NCBI GenBank assembly: GCA_964030785.1
Contig: OZ034976.1
Location: 1,240,001-1,304,000, forward strand
Reading direction: 5' to 3'
DNA from: Siderastrea siderea
Lineage: Eukaryota > Cnidaria > Anthozoa > Scleractinia > Rhizangiidae
Length of the DNA: 64,000 nucleotides
Shown: in pieces, positions 46,801-56,400 of the stretch
Numbering within the stretch: the first letter of the stretch is position 1
Layout: every line of letters starts with the position of its first letter
Notes under the pieces: model-generated
What the model saw: the letters and a program-made list of their open reading frames with translations, nothing else
Databases searched by the model: none
What the model was told of the DNA's origin: nothing
Position numbers and translations under genes: made by a program

Positions 46801-48366
46801 ATTGCCATAAGCTTTTCCTTCTCCAGCCTTATCGCCCACTTCTTTGGATATTGATAGGTGTTTATTGTGGAATACTATGGCTTCTTGAAATCTTCCAAAG
46901 TTGTGATAAGCGTTGCCGAGATTGCCATAAGCTCTTCCTTCTCCAGCCTTATCGCCCACTTCTTTGGATATTGATAGCTCTTTATTGTGGAATTCTATGG
47001 CTTCTTGAAATCTTCCTGGGCTGTCATAAGCGTTGCCGAGATTGCCATAAGCTTTTCCTTCTCCAGCCTTATCGCCCCCTTCTTTGGATATTGATAGGTG
47101 TTTATTGTGGAATTCTATGGCTTCTTGCAATCTTCCAAGACTGTGATAAGCGTTGCCGAGATGGCCATAAGCTTTTCTTTCTCCAGCCTTATCGCCCACC
47201 TCTTTGGATATTGATAGGTCTTTATTGTGGAATTCTATGGCTTCTTGAAATCTTCCAACGCTGTGATAAACGTTGCCGAGATTGCCATAATTTTTTCCTT
47301 CTCCAGCCTTATCGCCCATTTCTTTGGAAATTGATAGGTGTTTATTGTGGAATTCTATGGCTTCTTGAAGTCTTCCTAGGCTGTCATAAGCGTTGCCGAG
47401 ATTGCCATAAGCTTTTCCTTCTCCAGCGTTATCGCCCACTTCTTTGGATATTGATAGGAGTTTATTGTGGAATTCTATGGCTGCTTGAAATCTTTCAAGG
47501 CTGTGATAAGCGTTGCCGAGATTGCCATAAGCTTTTCCTTCTCCAGCCTTATCGCCCACTTCTTTGGATATTGATAGGTGTTTATTGTGGAATTCTATGG
47601 CTTCTTGCAATCTTCCAAGACTGTGATAAGCGTTGCCGAGATGGCCATAAGCTTTTCTTTCTCCAGCCTTATCGCCCACCTCTTTGGATATTGATAGGTC
47701 TTTATTGTGGAATTCTATGGCTTCTTGAAATCTTCCAACGCTGTGATAAACGTTGCCGAGATTGCCATAATTTTTTCCTTCTCCAGCCTTATCGCCCATT
47801 TCTTTGGAAATTGATAGGTGTTTATTGTGGAATTCTATGGCTTCTTGAAGTCTTCCTAGGCTGTCATAAGCGTTGCCGAGATTGCCATAAGCTTTTCCTT
47901 CTCCAGCGTTATCGCCCACTTCTTTGGATATTGATAGGAGTTTATTGTGGAATTCTATGGCTGCTTGAAATCTTTCAAGGCTGTGATAAGCGTTGCCGAG
48001 ATTGCCATAAGCTTTTCCTTCTCCAGCCTTATCGCCCACTTCTTTGGATATTGATAGGTGTTTATTGTGGAATTCTATGGCTTCTTGAAATCTTCCAATG
48101 CTGTGATAAGCGTTGCCGAGATTGCAATAAGCATTTCCCTCTCCAGCCCTATCGCCCACTTCTTTGGTTATTGATAGGTCTTTATTGTTGAATTCTATGG
48201 CTTCTTGAAATCTTCCAATGCGGTGATAAGCGTTGCCGAGATTGCCGTAAGCTTTTCCTTCTCCAGCCTTATCGCCCACTTCTTTGGATATTGATAGGTG
48301 TTTATTGTGGAATTCTATGGCTTCTTGAAATCTTCCTAGGCTGTAATAAGCGTTGCCGAGTTGCAA
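40777..48366 (-). CDS. L block: 63-repeat TPR open frame (2529 codons), partial
   Basis: An uninterrupted frame of about 63 TPRs between the junctions at 48358 and 40799. Its right end (about 46850-48300) is the divergent N-type tail with a perfect four-unit duplication, so the KEMGDK unit and its ATG occur twice (47317-47319 and 47797-47799). It lacks the 2760-bp duplication of its counterpart 6228-15617. A private change near 41476 gives EAKQFH, putting Lys at the usually fixed Ile21. Shared L markers are gttcccgag near 40913 and gcaaccgagg near 46073. It is an interior solenoid segment; the ATGs are in mid-repeat and are not convincing starts. Confidence 0.65.
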   Translation of the reverse strand: MQLGNAYYSLGRFQEAIEFHNKHLSISKEVGDKAGEGKAYGNLGNAYHRIGRFQEAIEFNNKDLSITKEVGDRAGEGNAYCNLGNAYHSIGRFQEAIEFHNKHLSISKEVGDKAGEGKAYGNLGNAYHSLERFQAAIEFHNKLLSISKEVGDNAGEGKAYGNLGNAYDSLGRLQEAIEFHNKHLSISKEMGDKAGEGKNYGNLGNVYHSVGRFQEAIEFHNKDLSISKEVGDKAGERKAYGHLGNAYHSLGRLQEAIEFHNKHLSISKEVGDKAGEGKAYGNLGNAYHSLERFQAAIEFHNKLLSISKEVGDNAGEGKAYGNLGNAYDSLGRLQEAIEFHNKHLSISKEMGDKAGEGKNYGNLGNVYHSVGRFQEAIEFHNKDLSISKEVGDKAGERKAYGHLGNAYHSLGRLQEAIEFHNKHLSISKEGGDKAGEGKAYGNLGNAYDSPGRFQEAIEFHNKELSISKEVGDKAGEGRAYGNLGNAYHNFGRFQEAIVFHNKHLSISKEVGDKAGEGKAYGNLGNAYHRIGRFQEAIEFNNKDLSITKEVGDRAGEGNAYCNLGNAYHSIGRFQEAIEFHNKHLSISKEVGDKAGEGKAYGNLGNAYHNFGRFQEAIEFHNKHLSISKEVGDRAAEGKAYGNRGSAYRSLGSFQEAIEFHNKHLSISKEVGDKAGEGKAYGNLGSAYLSLGRFQEAIKFHNKQLSISKEVGDKAGEGFAYCDLGNAYCSLGRFQEAIEFHNKLLSISKEVGDRAGEGKAYGNLGCAYRSLGRFQEAIEFHNKHLSISKEVGDKAGEGKAYGNLGSAYLSLRRFQEAIEFQNKHLSISKEVGDRAGEGLAYCNLGIAYRYLGRFQEAIEFHNKHLSISKEVGDKAGEGKAYGNLGNAYHNFGRFQEAIEFHNKQLSISKEVGDRAGEGFAYCNLGIAYRYLGRFQEAIEFHNKHLSISKEVGDKAGEGKAYGNLGNAYHNFGRFQEAIEFHNKRLSISKEVGDRAGEGFAYCNLGNAYHSLGRFQEAIEFHNKHLSISKEVGDKAGEGKAYSNLGSAYLSLGRFQEAIKFHNKHLSISKEVGDKAGEGKAYGNLGNAYHNFGRFQEAIEFHNKHLSISKEVGDRAAEGKAYGNRGSAYRSLGRFQEAIEFHNKHLSISKEVGDKAGEGKAYGNLGSAYLSLGRFQEAIKFHNKQLSISKEVGDKAGEGFAYCDLGNAYCSLGRFQEAIEFHNKLLSISKEVGDRAGEGKAYGNLGSAYRSLGRFQEAIEFHNKHLSISKEVGDKAGEGKAYGNLGSAYLSLRRFQEAIEFQNKHLSISKEVGDRAGEGLAYCNLGIAYRYLGRFQEAIEFHNKHLSISKEVGDKAGEGKAYGNLGNAYHNFGRFQEAIEFHNKQLSISKEVGDRAGEGFAYCNLGIAYRYLGRFQEAIEFHNKHLSISKEVGDKAGEGKAYGNLGNAYHNFGRFQEAIEFHNKRLSISKEVGDRAGEGFAYCNLGNAYHSLGRFQEAIEFHNKHLSISKEVGDKAGEGKAYSNLGSAYLSLGRFQEAIKFHNKQLSISKEVGDKAGEGFAYCDLGNAYCSLGRFQEAIEFHNKLLSISKEVGDRAGEGKAYGNLGSAYRSLGRFQEAIEFHNKHLSISKEVGDKAGEGKAYGNLGSAYLSLRRFQEAIEFQNKHLSISKEVGDRAGEGFAYCNLGIAYRYLGRFQEAIQFHKKHLSISKEVGDKAGEGKAYGNLGNAYHRIGRFQEAIEFNNKDLSITKEVGDRAGEGNAYCNLGNAYHSIGRFQEAIEFHNKHLSISKEVGDKAGEGKAYGNLGNAYHNFGRFQEAIEFHNKHLSISKEVGDRAAEGKAYGNRGSAYLSLRRFQEAIEFQNKHLSISKEVGDRAGEGFAYCNLGIAYRYLGRFQEAIQFHNKHLSISKEVGDKAGEGKAYGNLGNAYHRIGRFQEAIEFNNKDLSITKEVGDRAGEGNAYCNLGNAYHSIGRFQEAIEFHNKHLSISKEVGDKAGEGKAYGNLGNAYHNFGRFQEAIEFHNKHLSISKEVGDKAGEGKAYGNLGSAYCSLGRFQEAIEFHNKHLSISKEVGDRAAEGKAYGNRGSAYRSLGRFQEAIEFHNKHLSISKEVGDKAGEGKAYGNLGSAYLSLGRFQEAIKFHNKQLSISKEVGDRAGEGFAYCDLGNAYCSLGRFQEAIEFHNKLLSISKEVGDRAGEGKAYGNLGSAYRSQGRFQEAIEFHNKHLSISKEVGDKAGEGKAYGNLGSAYLSLRRFQEAIEFQNKHLSISKEVGDRAGEGFAYCNLGIAYRYLGRFQEAKQFHNKHLSISKEVGDKAGEGKAYGNLGNAYHNFGRFQEAIEFHNKHLSISKEVGDRAGEGFAYCNLGIAYRYLGRFQEAIEFHNKHLSISKEVGDKAGEGKAYGNLGNAYHNFGRFQEAIEFHNKRLSISKEVGDRAGEGFAYCNLGNAYHSLGRFQEAIEFHNKHLSISKEVGDKAGEGKAYGNLGNAYHNFGRFQEAIEFQNKRLSISKEVGDRAGEGFAYCNSATLITA
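47101..47580. repeat. 480-bp tandem duplication, first copy (4 units)
   Basis: Four divergent units are repeated without a difference seen at 47581-48060. They carry gcaatcttccaagac, the KNY codons (ataatttttt), the KEMGD unit with an in-frame ATG at 47317-47319, and ctgcttgaaatctttc. The first L block of copy 1 has these units once (about 14850-15330), so this is a local recent duplication in copy 2. Confidence 0.85.
47581..48060. repeat. 480-bp tandem duplication, second copy
   Basis: Exact second copy of the preceding four units. Identity ends just after 48086, where gaaatcttccaatg replaces gcaatcttccaaga. It contains the second KEMGDK ATG of this frame at 47797-47799. Confidence 0.85.
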
Positions 48367-49730
48367 TAGGCGAATCCTTCTCCAGCCCTATCGCCCACTT
48401 CTTTGGATATTGATAGTCGTTTATTGTGGAATTCTATGGCTTCTTGAAATCTTCCAAAGTTGTGATAAGCGTTGACGAGATTGCCATAAGCTTTTCCTTC
48501 TCCAGCCTTATCGCCCACTTCTTTGGATATTGATAGGTGTTTATTGTGGAATTCTATGGCTTCTTGAAATCTTCCTAGGCTGTGATAAGCGTTGCCGAGA
48601 TTGCAATAGGCGAATCCTTCTCCAGCCCTATCGCCCACTTCTTTGGATATTGATAGTCGTTTATTGTGGAATTCTATGGCTTCTTGAAATCTTCCAAAGT
48701 TGTGATAAGCGTTGCCGAGATTGCCATAAGCTTTTCCTTCTCCAGCCTTATCGCCCACTTCTTTGGATATTGATAGGTGTTTATTGTGGAATTCTATGGC
48801 TTCTTGAAATCTTCCTAGGTAGCGATAAGCAATGCCGAGATTGCAATAGGCGAATCCTTCTCCAGCCCTATCGCCCACTTCTTTGGATATTGATAGTTGT
48901 TTATTGTGGAATTCTATGGCTTCTTGAAATCTTCCAAAGTTGTGATAAGCGTTGCCGAGATTGCCATAAGCTTTTCCTTCTCCAGCCTTATCGCCCACTT
49001 CTTTGGATATTGATAGGTGTTTATTGTGGAATTCTATGGCTTCTTGAAATCTTCCTAGGTAGCGATAAGCAATGCCGAGATTGCAATAGGCGAATCCTTC
49101 TCCAGCCCTATCGCCCACTTCTTTGGATATTGATAGGTGTTTATTTTGGAATTCTATGGCTTCTTGAAATCTTCTTAGGCTGAGATAAGCGCTGCCGAGA
49201 TTGCCATAAGCTTTTCCTTCTCCAGCCTTATCGCCCACTTCTTTAGATATTGATAGGTGTTTATTGTGGAATTCTATGGCTTCTTGAAATCTTCCTAGGC
49301 TGCGATAAGGGCTGCCGAAATTGCCATAAGCTTTTCCTTCTCCAGCCCTATCGCCCACTTCTTTGGATATTGATAGGAGTTTATTGTGGAATTCTATGGC
49401 TTCCTGAAATCTTCCTAGGCTGCAATAAGCGTTGCCGAGATCGCAATAGGCGAATCCTTCTCCAGCCTTATCGCCCACTTCTTTGGATATTGATAGTTGT
49501 TTATTGTGGAATTTTATGGCTTCTTGAAATCTTCCTAGACTGAGATAAGCGCTGCCGAGATTGCCATAAGCTTTTCCTTCTCCAGCCTTATCGCCCACTT
49601 CTTTAGATATTGATAGGTGTTTATTGTGGAATTCTATGGCTTCTTGAAATCTTCCTAGGCTGCGATAAGCGCTGCCGCGATTGCCATAAGCTTTTCCTTC
49701 TGCAGCCCTATCGCCCACTTCTTTGGATAT
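48336..49730 (-). CDS. C' block TPR segment, about 11 repeats
   Basis: Open for about 11.5 TPR units from TAA at 49731-49733 to the junction at 48358. It is the counterpart of 15587-17175 but without that copy's 1-base deletion. A private GNLVNAY unit is near 48474 (gttgacgag). It shares the cttcctagac variant near 49537 with 16787. No ATG. Confidence 0.57.
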   Translation of the reverse strand: MSKEVGDRAAEGKAYGNRGSAYRSLGRFQEAIEFHNKHLSISKEVGDKAGEGKAYGNLGSAYLSLGRFQEAIKFHNKQLSISKEVGDKAGEGFAYCDLGNAYCSLGRFQEAIEFHNKLLSISKEVGDRAGEGKAYGNFGSPYRSLGRFQEAIEFHNKHLSISKEVGDKAGEGKAYGNLGSAYLSLRRFQEAIEFQNKHLSISKEVGDRAGEGFAYCNLGIAYRYLGRFQEAIEFHNKHLSISKEVGDKAGEGKAYGNLGNAYHNFGRFQEAIEFHNKQLSISKEVGDRAGEGFAYCNLGIAYRYLGRFQEAIEFHNKHLSISKEVGDKAGEGKAYGNLGNAYHNFGRFQEAIEFHNKRLSISKEVGDRAGEGFAYCNLGNAYHSLGRFQEAIEFHNKHLSISKEVGDKAGEGKAYGNLVNAYHNFGRFQEAIEFHNKRLSISKEVGDRAGEGFAYCNSATLITA

Positions 49731-49925
49731 TTATAGGTGTTTATTGTGGAATTCTATGGCTTCTTGAAATCTTCCAAAGTTGTGATAAGCGTTGCCGAGA
49801 TTGCCATAAGCTTTTCCTTCTCCAGCCTTATCGCCCACTTCTTTGGATATTGATAGGTGTTTATTGTGGAATTCTATGGCTTCTTGAAATCTTCCTAGGC
49901 TGTAATAAGCGTTGCCGAGTTGCAA
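49731..49925 (-). pseudogene. C' block entry fragment ended by a private stop
   Basis: A 64-codon remnant from the junction at 49917 to TAA at 49731-49733, where TCA of HLSIS became TAA (tattta for tattga). It has one full and one partial TPR. The paralogous position in 16165-17175 is intact, so this stop is private to copy 2. Confidence 0.55.
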
Positions 49926-50404
49926 TAGGCGAATCCTTCTCCAGCCCTATCGCCCACTTCTTTGGATATTGATAGTCGTTTATTGTGGAATTCTATGGCT
50001 TCTTGAAATCTTCCAAAGTTGTGATAAGCGTTGCCGAGATTGCCATAAGCTTTTCCTTCTCCAGCCTTATCGCCCACTTCTTTGGATATTGATAGGTGTT
50101 TATTGTGGAATTCTATGGCTTCTTGAAATCTTCCAATGCTGTGATAAGCGTTGCCGAGATTGCAATAAGCATTTCCCTCTCCAGCCCTATCGCCCACTTC
50201 TTTGGTTATTGATAGGTCTTTATTGTTGAATTCTATGGCTTCTTGAAATCTTCCAATGCGGTGATAAGCGTTGCCGAGATTGCCATAAGCTTTTCCTTCT
50301 CCAGCCTTATCGCCCACTTCTTTGGATATTGATAGGTGTTTATTGTGGAATTCTATGGCTTCTTGAAATCTTCCTAGGCTGTAATAAGCGTTGCCGAGTT
50401 GCAA
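49895..50404 (-). pseudogene. A cassette, 4-unit TPR fragment
   Basis: Standard 169-codon A cassette between the junctions at 50396 and 49917, in the same place as 17145-17654 in copy 1. It has the HRIGRFQ, NNKDLSITKE and HSIGRFQ markers and no ATG. Confidence 0.6.
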
Positions 50405-53400
50405 TAGGCGAATCCTTCTCCAGCCCTATCGCCCACTTCTTTGGATATTGATAGTCGTTTATTCTGGAATTCTATGGCTTCTTGAAATCTTCCAAAGTTG
50501 TGATAAGCGTTGCCGAGATTGCCATAAGCTTTTCCTTCTCCAGCCTTATCGCCCACTTCTTTGGATATTGATAGGTGTTTATTGTGGAATTCTATGGCTT
50601 CTTGAAATCTTCCTAGGCTGTGATAAGCGTTGCCGAGATTGCAATAGGCGAATCCTTCTCCAGCCCTATCGCCCACTTCTTTGGATATTGATAGTCGTTT
50701 ATTGTGGAATTCTATGGCTTCTTGAAATCTTCCAAAGTTGTGATAAGCGTTGCCGAGATTGCCATAAGCTTTTCCTTCTCCAGCCTTATCGCCCACTTCT
50801 TTGGATATTGATAGGTGTTTATTGTGGAATTCTATGGCTTCTTGAAATCTTCCTAGGTAGCGATAAGCAATGCCGAGATTGCAATAGGCGAATCCTTCTC
50901 CAGCCCTATCGCCCACTTCTTTGGATATTGATAGGTGTTTATTGTGGAATTCTATGGCTTCTTGAAATCTTCCAAAGTTGTGATAAGCGTTGCCAAGATT
51001 GCCATAAGCTTTTCCTTCTCCAGCCTTATCGCCCACTTCTTTGGATATTGATAGGTGTTTATTGTGGAATTGTATGGCTTCTTGAAATCTTCCTAGGTAG
51101 CGATAAGCAATGCCGAGATTGCAATAGGCGAATCCTTCTCCAGCCCTATCGCCCACTTCTTTGGATATTGATAGGTGTTTATTTTGGAATTCTATGGCTT
51201 CTTGAAATCTTCTTAGGCTGAGATAAGCGCTGCCGAGATTGCCATAAGCTTTTCCTTCTCCAGCCTTATCGCCCACTTCTTTAGATATTGATAGGTGTTT
51301 ATTGTGGAATTCTATGGCTTCTTGAAATCTTCCTTGGCTGCGATAAGCGCTGCCGAGGTTGCCATAAGCTTTTCCTTCTCCAGCCCTATCGCCCACTTCT
51401 TTGGATATTGATAGGAGTTTATTGTGGAATTCTATGGCTTCCTGAAATCTTCCTAGGCTGCAATAAGCGTTGCCGAGATCGCAATAGGCGAATCCTTCTC
51501 CAGCCCTATCGCCCACTTCTTTGGATATTGATAGTTGTTTATTGTGGAATTTTATGGCTTCTTGAAATCTTCCTAGGCTGAGATAAGCGCTGCCGAGATT
51601 GCCATAAGCTTTTCCTTCTCCAGCCTTATCGCCCACTTCTTTAGATATTGATAGGTGTTTATTGTGGAATTCTATGGCTTCTTGAAATCTTCCTAGGCTG
51701 CGATAAGCGCTGCCGCGATTGCCATAAGCTTTTCCTTCTGCAGCCCTATCGCCCACTTCTTTGGATATTGATAGGTGTTTATTGTGGAATTCTATGGCTT
51801 CTTGAAATCTTCCTAGGCTGCAATAAGCGCTGCCGAGATTGCCATAAGCTTTTCCTTCTCCAGCCTTATCGCCCACTTCTTTAGATATTGATAGGTGTTT
51901 ATTGTGGAATTCTATGGCTTCTTGAAATCTTCCAAAGTTGTGATAAGCGTTGCCGAGATTGCCATAAGCTTTTCCTTCTCCAGCCTTATCGCCCACTTCT
52001 TTGGATATTGATAGGTGTTTATTGTGGAATTCTATGGCTTCTTGAAATCTTCCAATGCTGTGATAAGCGTTGCCGAGATTGCAATAAGCATTTCCCTCTC
52101 CAGCCCTATCGCCCACTTCTTTGGTTATTGATAGGTCTTTATTGTTGAATTCTATGGCTTCTTGAAATCTTCCAATGCGGTGATAAGCGTTGCCGAGATT
52201 GCCATAAGCTTTTCCTTCTCCAGCCTTATCGCCCACTTCTTTGGATATTGATAGGTGTTTATTGTGGAATTGTATGGCTTCTTGAAATCTTCCTAGGTAG
52301 CGATAAGCAATGCCGAGATTGCAATAGGCGAATCCTTCTCCAGCCCTATCGCCCACTTCTTTGGATATTGATAGGTGTTTATTTTGGAATTCTATGGCTT
52401 CTTGAAATCTTCTTAGGCTGAGATAAGCGCTGCCGCGATTGCCATAAGCTTTTCCTTCTGCAGCCCTATCGCCCACTTCTTTGGATATTGATAGGTGTTT
52501 ATTGTGGAATTCTATGGCTTCTTGAAATCTTCCAAAGTTGTGATAAGCGTTGCCGAGATTGCCATAAGCTTTTCCTTCTCCAGCCTTATCGCCCACTTCT
52601 TTGGATATTGATAGGTGTTTATTGTGGAATTCTATGGCTTCTTGAAATCTTCCAATGCTGTGATAAGCGTTGCCGAGATTGCAATAAGCATTTCCCTCTC
52701 CAGCCCTATCGCCCACTTCTTTGGTTATTGATAGGTCTTTATTGTTGAATTCTATGGCTTCTTGAAATCTTCCAATGCGGTGATAAGCGTTGCCGAGATT
52801 GCCATAAGCTTTTCCTTCTCCAGCCTTATCGCCCACTTCTTTGGATATTGATAGGTGTTTCTTGTGGAATTGTATGGCTTCTTGAAATCTTCCTAGGTAG
52901 CGATAAGCAATGCCGAGATTGCAATAGGCGAATCCTTCTCCAGCCCTATCGCCCACTTCTTTGGATATTGATAGGTGTTTATTTTGGAATTCTATGGCTT
53001 CTTGAAATCTTCTTAGGCTGAGATAAGCGCTGCCGAGATTGCCATAAGCTTTTCCTTCTCCAGCCTTATCGCCCACTTCTTTAGATATTGATAGGTGTTT
53101 ATTGTGGAATTCTATGGCTTCTTGAAATCTTCCTAGGCTGCGATAAGCGCTGCCGAGGTTGCCATAAGCTTTTCCTTCTCCAGCCCTATCGCCCACTTCT
53201 TTGGATATTGATAGGAGTTTATTGTGGAATTCTATGGCTTCCTGAAATCTTCCTAGGCTGCAATAAGCGTTGCCGAGATCGCAATAGGCGAATCCTTCTC
53301 CAGCCTTATCGCCCACTTCTTTGGATATTGATAGTTGTTTATTGTGGAATTTTATGGCTTCTTGAAATCTTCCTAGGCTGAGATAAGCGCTGCCGAGATT

Positions 53401-56400
53401 GCTATAAGCTTTTCCTTCTCCAGCCTTATCGCCCACTTCTTTGGATATTGATAGGTGTTTATTGTGGAATTCTATGGCTTCTTGAAATCTTCCTAGGCTG
53501 TGATAAGCGTTGCCGAGATTGCAATAGGCGAATCCTTCTCCAGCCCTATCGCCCACTTCTTTGGATATTGATAGTCGTTTATTGTGGAATTCTATGGCTT
53601 CTTGAAATCTTCCAAAGTTGTGATAAGCGTTGCCGAGATTACCATAAGCTTTTCCTTCTCCAGCCTTATCGCCCACTTCTTTGGATATTGATAGGTGTTT
53701 ATTGTGGAATTCTATGGCTTCTTGAAATCTTCCTAGGTAGCGATAAGCAATGCCGAGATTGCAATAGGCGAATCCTTCTCCAGCCCTATCGCCCACTTCT
53801 TTGGATATTGATAGTTGTTTATTGTGGAATTCTATGGCTTCTTGAAATCTTCCAAAGTTGTGATAAGCGTTGCCGAGATTGCCATAAGCTTTTCCTTCTC
53901 CAGCCTTATCGCCCACTTCTTTGGATATTGATAGGTGTTTATTGTGGAATTCTATGGCTTCTTGAAATCTTCCTAGGTAGCGATAAGCAATGCCGAGATT
54001 GCAATAGGCCAATCCTTCTCCAGCCCTATCGCCCACTTCTTTGGATATTGATAGGTGTTTATTTTGGAATTCTATGGCTTCTTGAAATCTTCTTAGGCTG
54101 AGATAAGCGCTGCCGAGATTGCCATAAGCTTTTCCTTCTCCAGCCTTATCGCCCACTTCTTTAGATATTGATAGGTGTTTATTGTGGAATTCTATGGCTT
54201 CTTGAAATCTTCCTAGGCTGCGATAAGCGCTGCCGAGGTTGCCATAAGCTTTTCCTTCTCCAGCCCTATCGCCCACTTCTTTGGATATTGATAGGAGTTT
54301 ATTGTGGAATTCTATGGCTTCCTGAAATCTTCCTAGGCTGCAATAAGCGTTGCCGAGATCGCAATAGGCGAATCCTTCTCCAGCCTTATCGCCCACTTCT
54401 TTGGATATTGATAGTTGTTTATTGTGGAATTTTATGGCTTCTTGAAATCTTCCTAGGCTGAGATAAGCGCTGCCGAGATTGCCATAAGCTTTTCCTTCTC
54501 CAGCCTTATCGCCCACTTCTTTAGATATTGATAGGTGTTTATTGTGGAATTCTATGGCTTCTTGAAATCTTCCTAGGCTGCGATAAGCGCTGCCGCGATT
54601 GCCATAAGCTTTTCCTTCTGCAGCCCTATCGCCCACTTCTTTGGATATTGATAGGTGTTTATTGTGGAATTCTATGGCTTCTTGAAATCTTCCAAAGTTG
54701 TGATAAGCGTTGCCGAGATTGCCATAAGCTTTTCCTTCTCCAGCCTTATCGCCCACTTCTTTGGATATTGATAGGTGTTTATTGTGGAATTTTATGGCTT
54801 CTTGAAATCTTCCTAGGCTGAGATAAGCGCTGCCGAGATTGCTATAAGCTTTTCCTTCTCCAGCCTTATCGCCCACTTCTTTGGATATTGATAGGTGTTT
54901 ATTGTGGAATTCTATGGCTTCTTGAAATCTTCCTAGGCTGTGATAAGCGTTGCCGAGATTGCAATAGGCGAATCCTTCTCCAGCCCTATCGCCCACTTCT
55001 TTGGATATTGATAGTCGTTTATTGTGGAATTCTATGGCTTCTTGAAATCTTCCAAAGTTGTGATAAGCGTTGCCGAGATTGCCATAAGCTTTTCCTTCTC
55101 CAGCCTTATCGCCCACTTCTTTGGATATTGATAGGTGTTTATTGTGGAATTCTATGGCTTCTTGAAATCTTCCTAGGTAGCGATAAGCAATGCCGAGATT
55201 GCAATAGGCGAATCCTTCTCCAGCCCTATCGCCCACTTCTTTGGATATTGATAGTTGTTTATTGTGGAATTCTATGGCTTCTTGAAATCTTCCAAAGTTG
55301 TGATAAGCGTTGCCGAGATTGCCATAAGCTTTTCCTTCTCCAGCCTTATCGCCCACTTCTTTGGATATTGATAGGTGTTTATTGTGGAATTCTATGGCTT
55401 CTTGAAATCTTCCTAGGTAGCGATAAGCAATGCCGAGATTGCAATAGGCCAATCCTTCTCCAGCCCTATCGCCCACTTCTTTGGATATTGATAGGTGTTT
55501 ATTTTGGAATTCTATGGCTTCTTGAAATCTTCCTAGGCTGAGATAAGCGCTGCCGAGATTGCCATAAGCTTTTCCTTCTCCAGCCTTATCGCCCACTTCT
55601 TTAGATATTGATAGGTGTTTATTGTGGAATTCTATGGCTTCTTGAAATCTTCCTAGGCTGCGATAAGCGCAACCGAGGTTGCCATAAGCTTTTCCTTCTC
55701 CAGCCCTATCGCCCACTTCTTTGGATATTGATAGGAGTTTATTGTGGAATTCTATGGCTTCTTGAAATCTTCCTAGGCTGCAATAAGCGTTGCCGAGATC
55801 GCAATAGGCGAATCCTTCTCCAGCCTTATCGCCCACTTCTTTGGATATTGATAGTTGTTTATTGTGGAATTTTATGGCTTCTTGAAATCTTCCTAGGCTG
55901 AGATAAGCGCTGCCGAGATTGCCATAAGCTTTTCCTTCTCCAGCCTTATCGCCCACTTCTTTAGATATTGATAGGTGTTTATTGTGGAATTCTATGGCTT
56001 CTTGAAAACTTCCTAGGCTGCGATAAGCGCTGCCGCGATTGCCATAAGCTTTTCCTTCTGCAGCCCTATCGCCCACTTCTTTGGATATTGATAGGTGTTT
56101 ATTGTGGAATTCTATGGCTTCTTGAAATCTTCCAAAGTTGTGATAAGCGTTGCCGAGATTGCCATAAGCTTTTCCTTCTCCAGCCTTATCGCCCACTTCT
56201 TTGGATATTGATAGGTGTTTATTGTGGAATTCTATGGCTTCTTGAAATCTTCCAATGCTGTGATAAGCGTTGCCGAGATTGCAATAAGCATTTCCCTCTC
56301 CAGCCCTATCGCCCACTTCTTTGGTTATTGATAGGTCTTTATTGTTGAATTCTATGGCTTCTTGAAATCTTCCAATGCGGTGATAAGCGTTGCCGAGATT

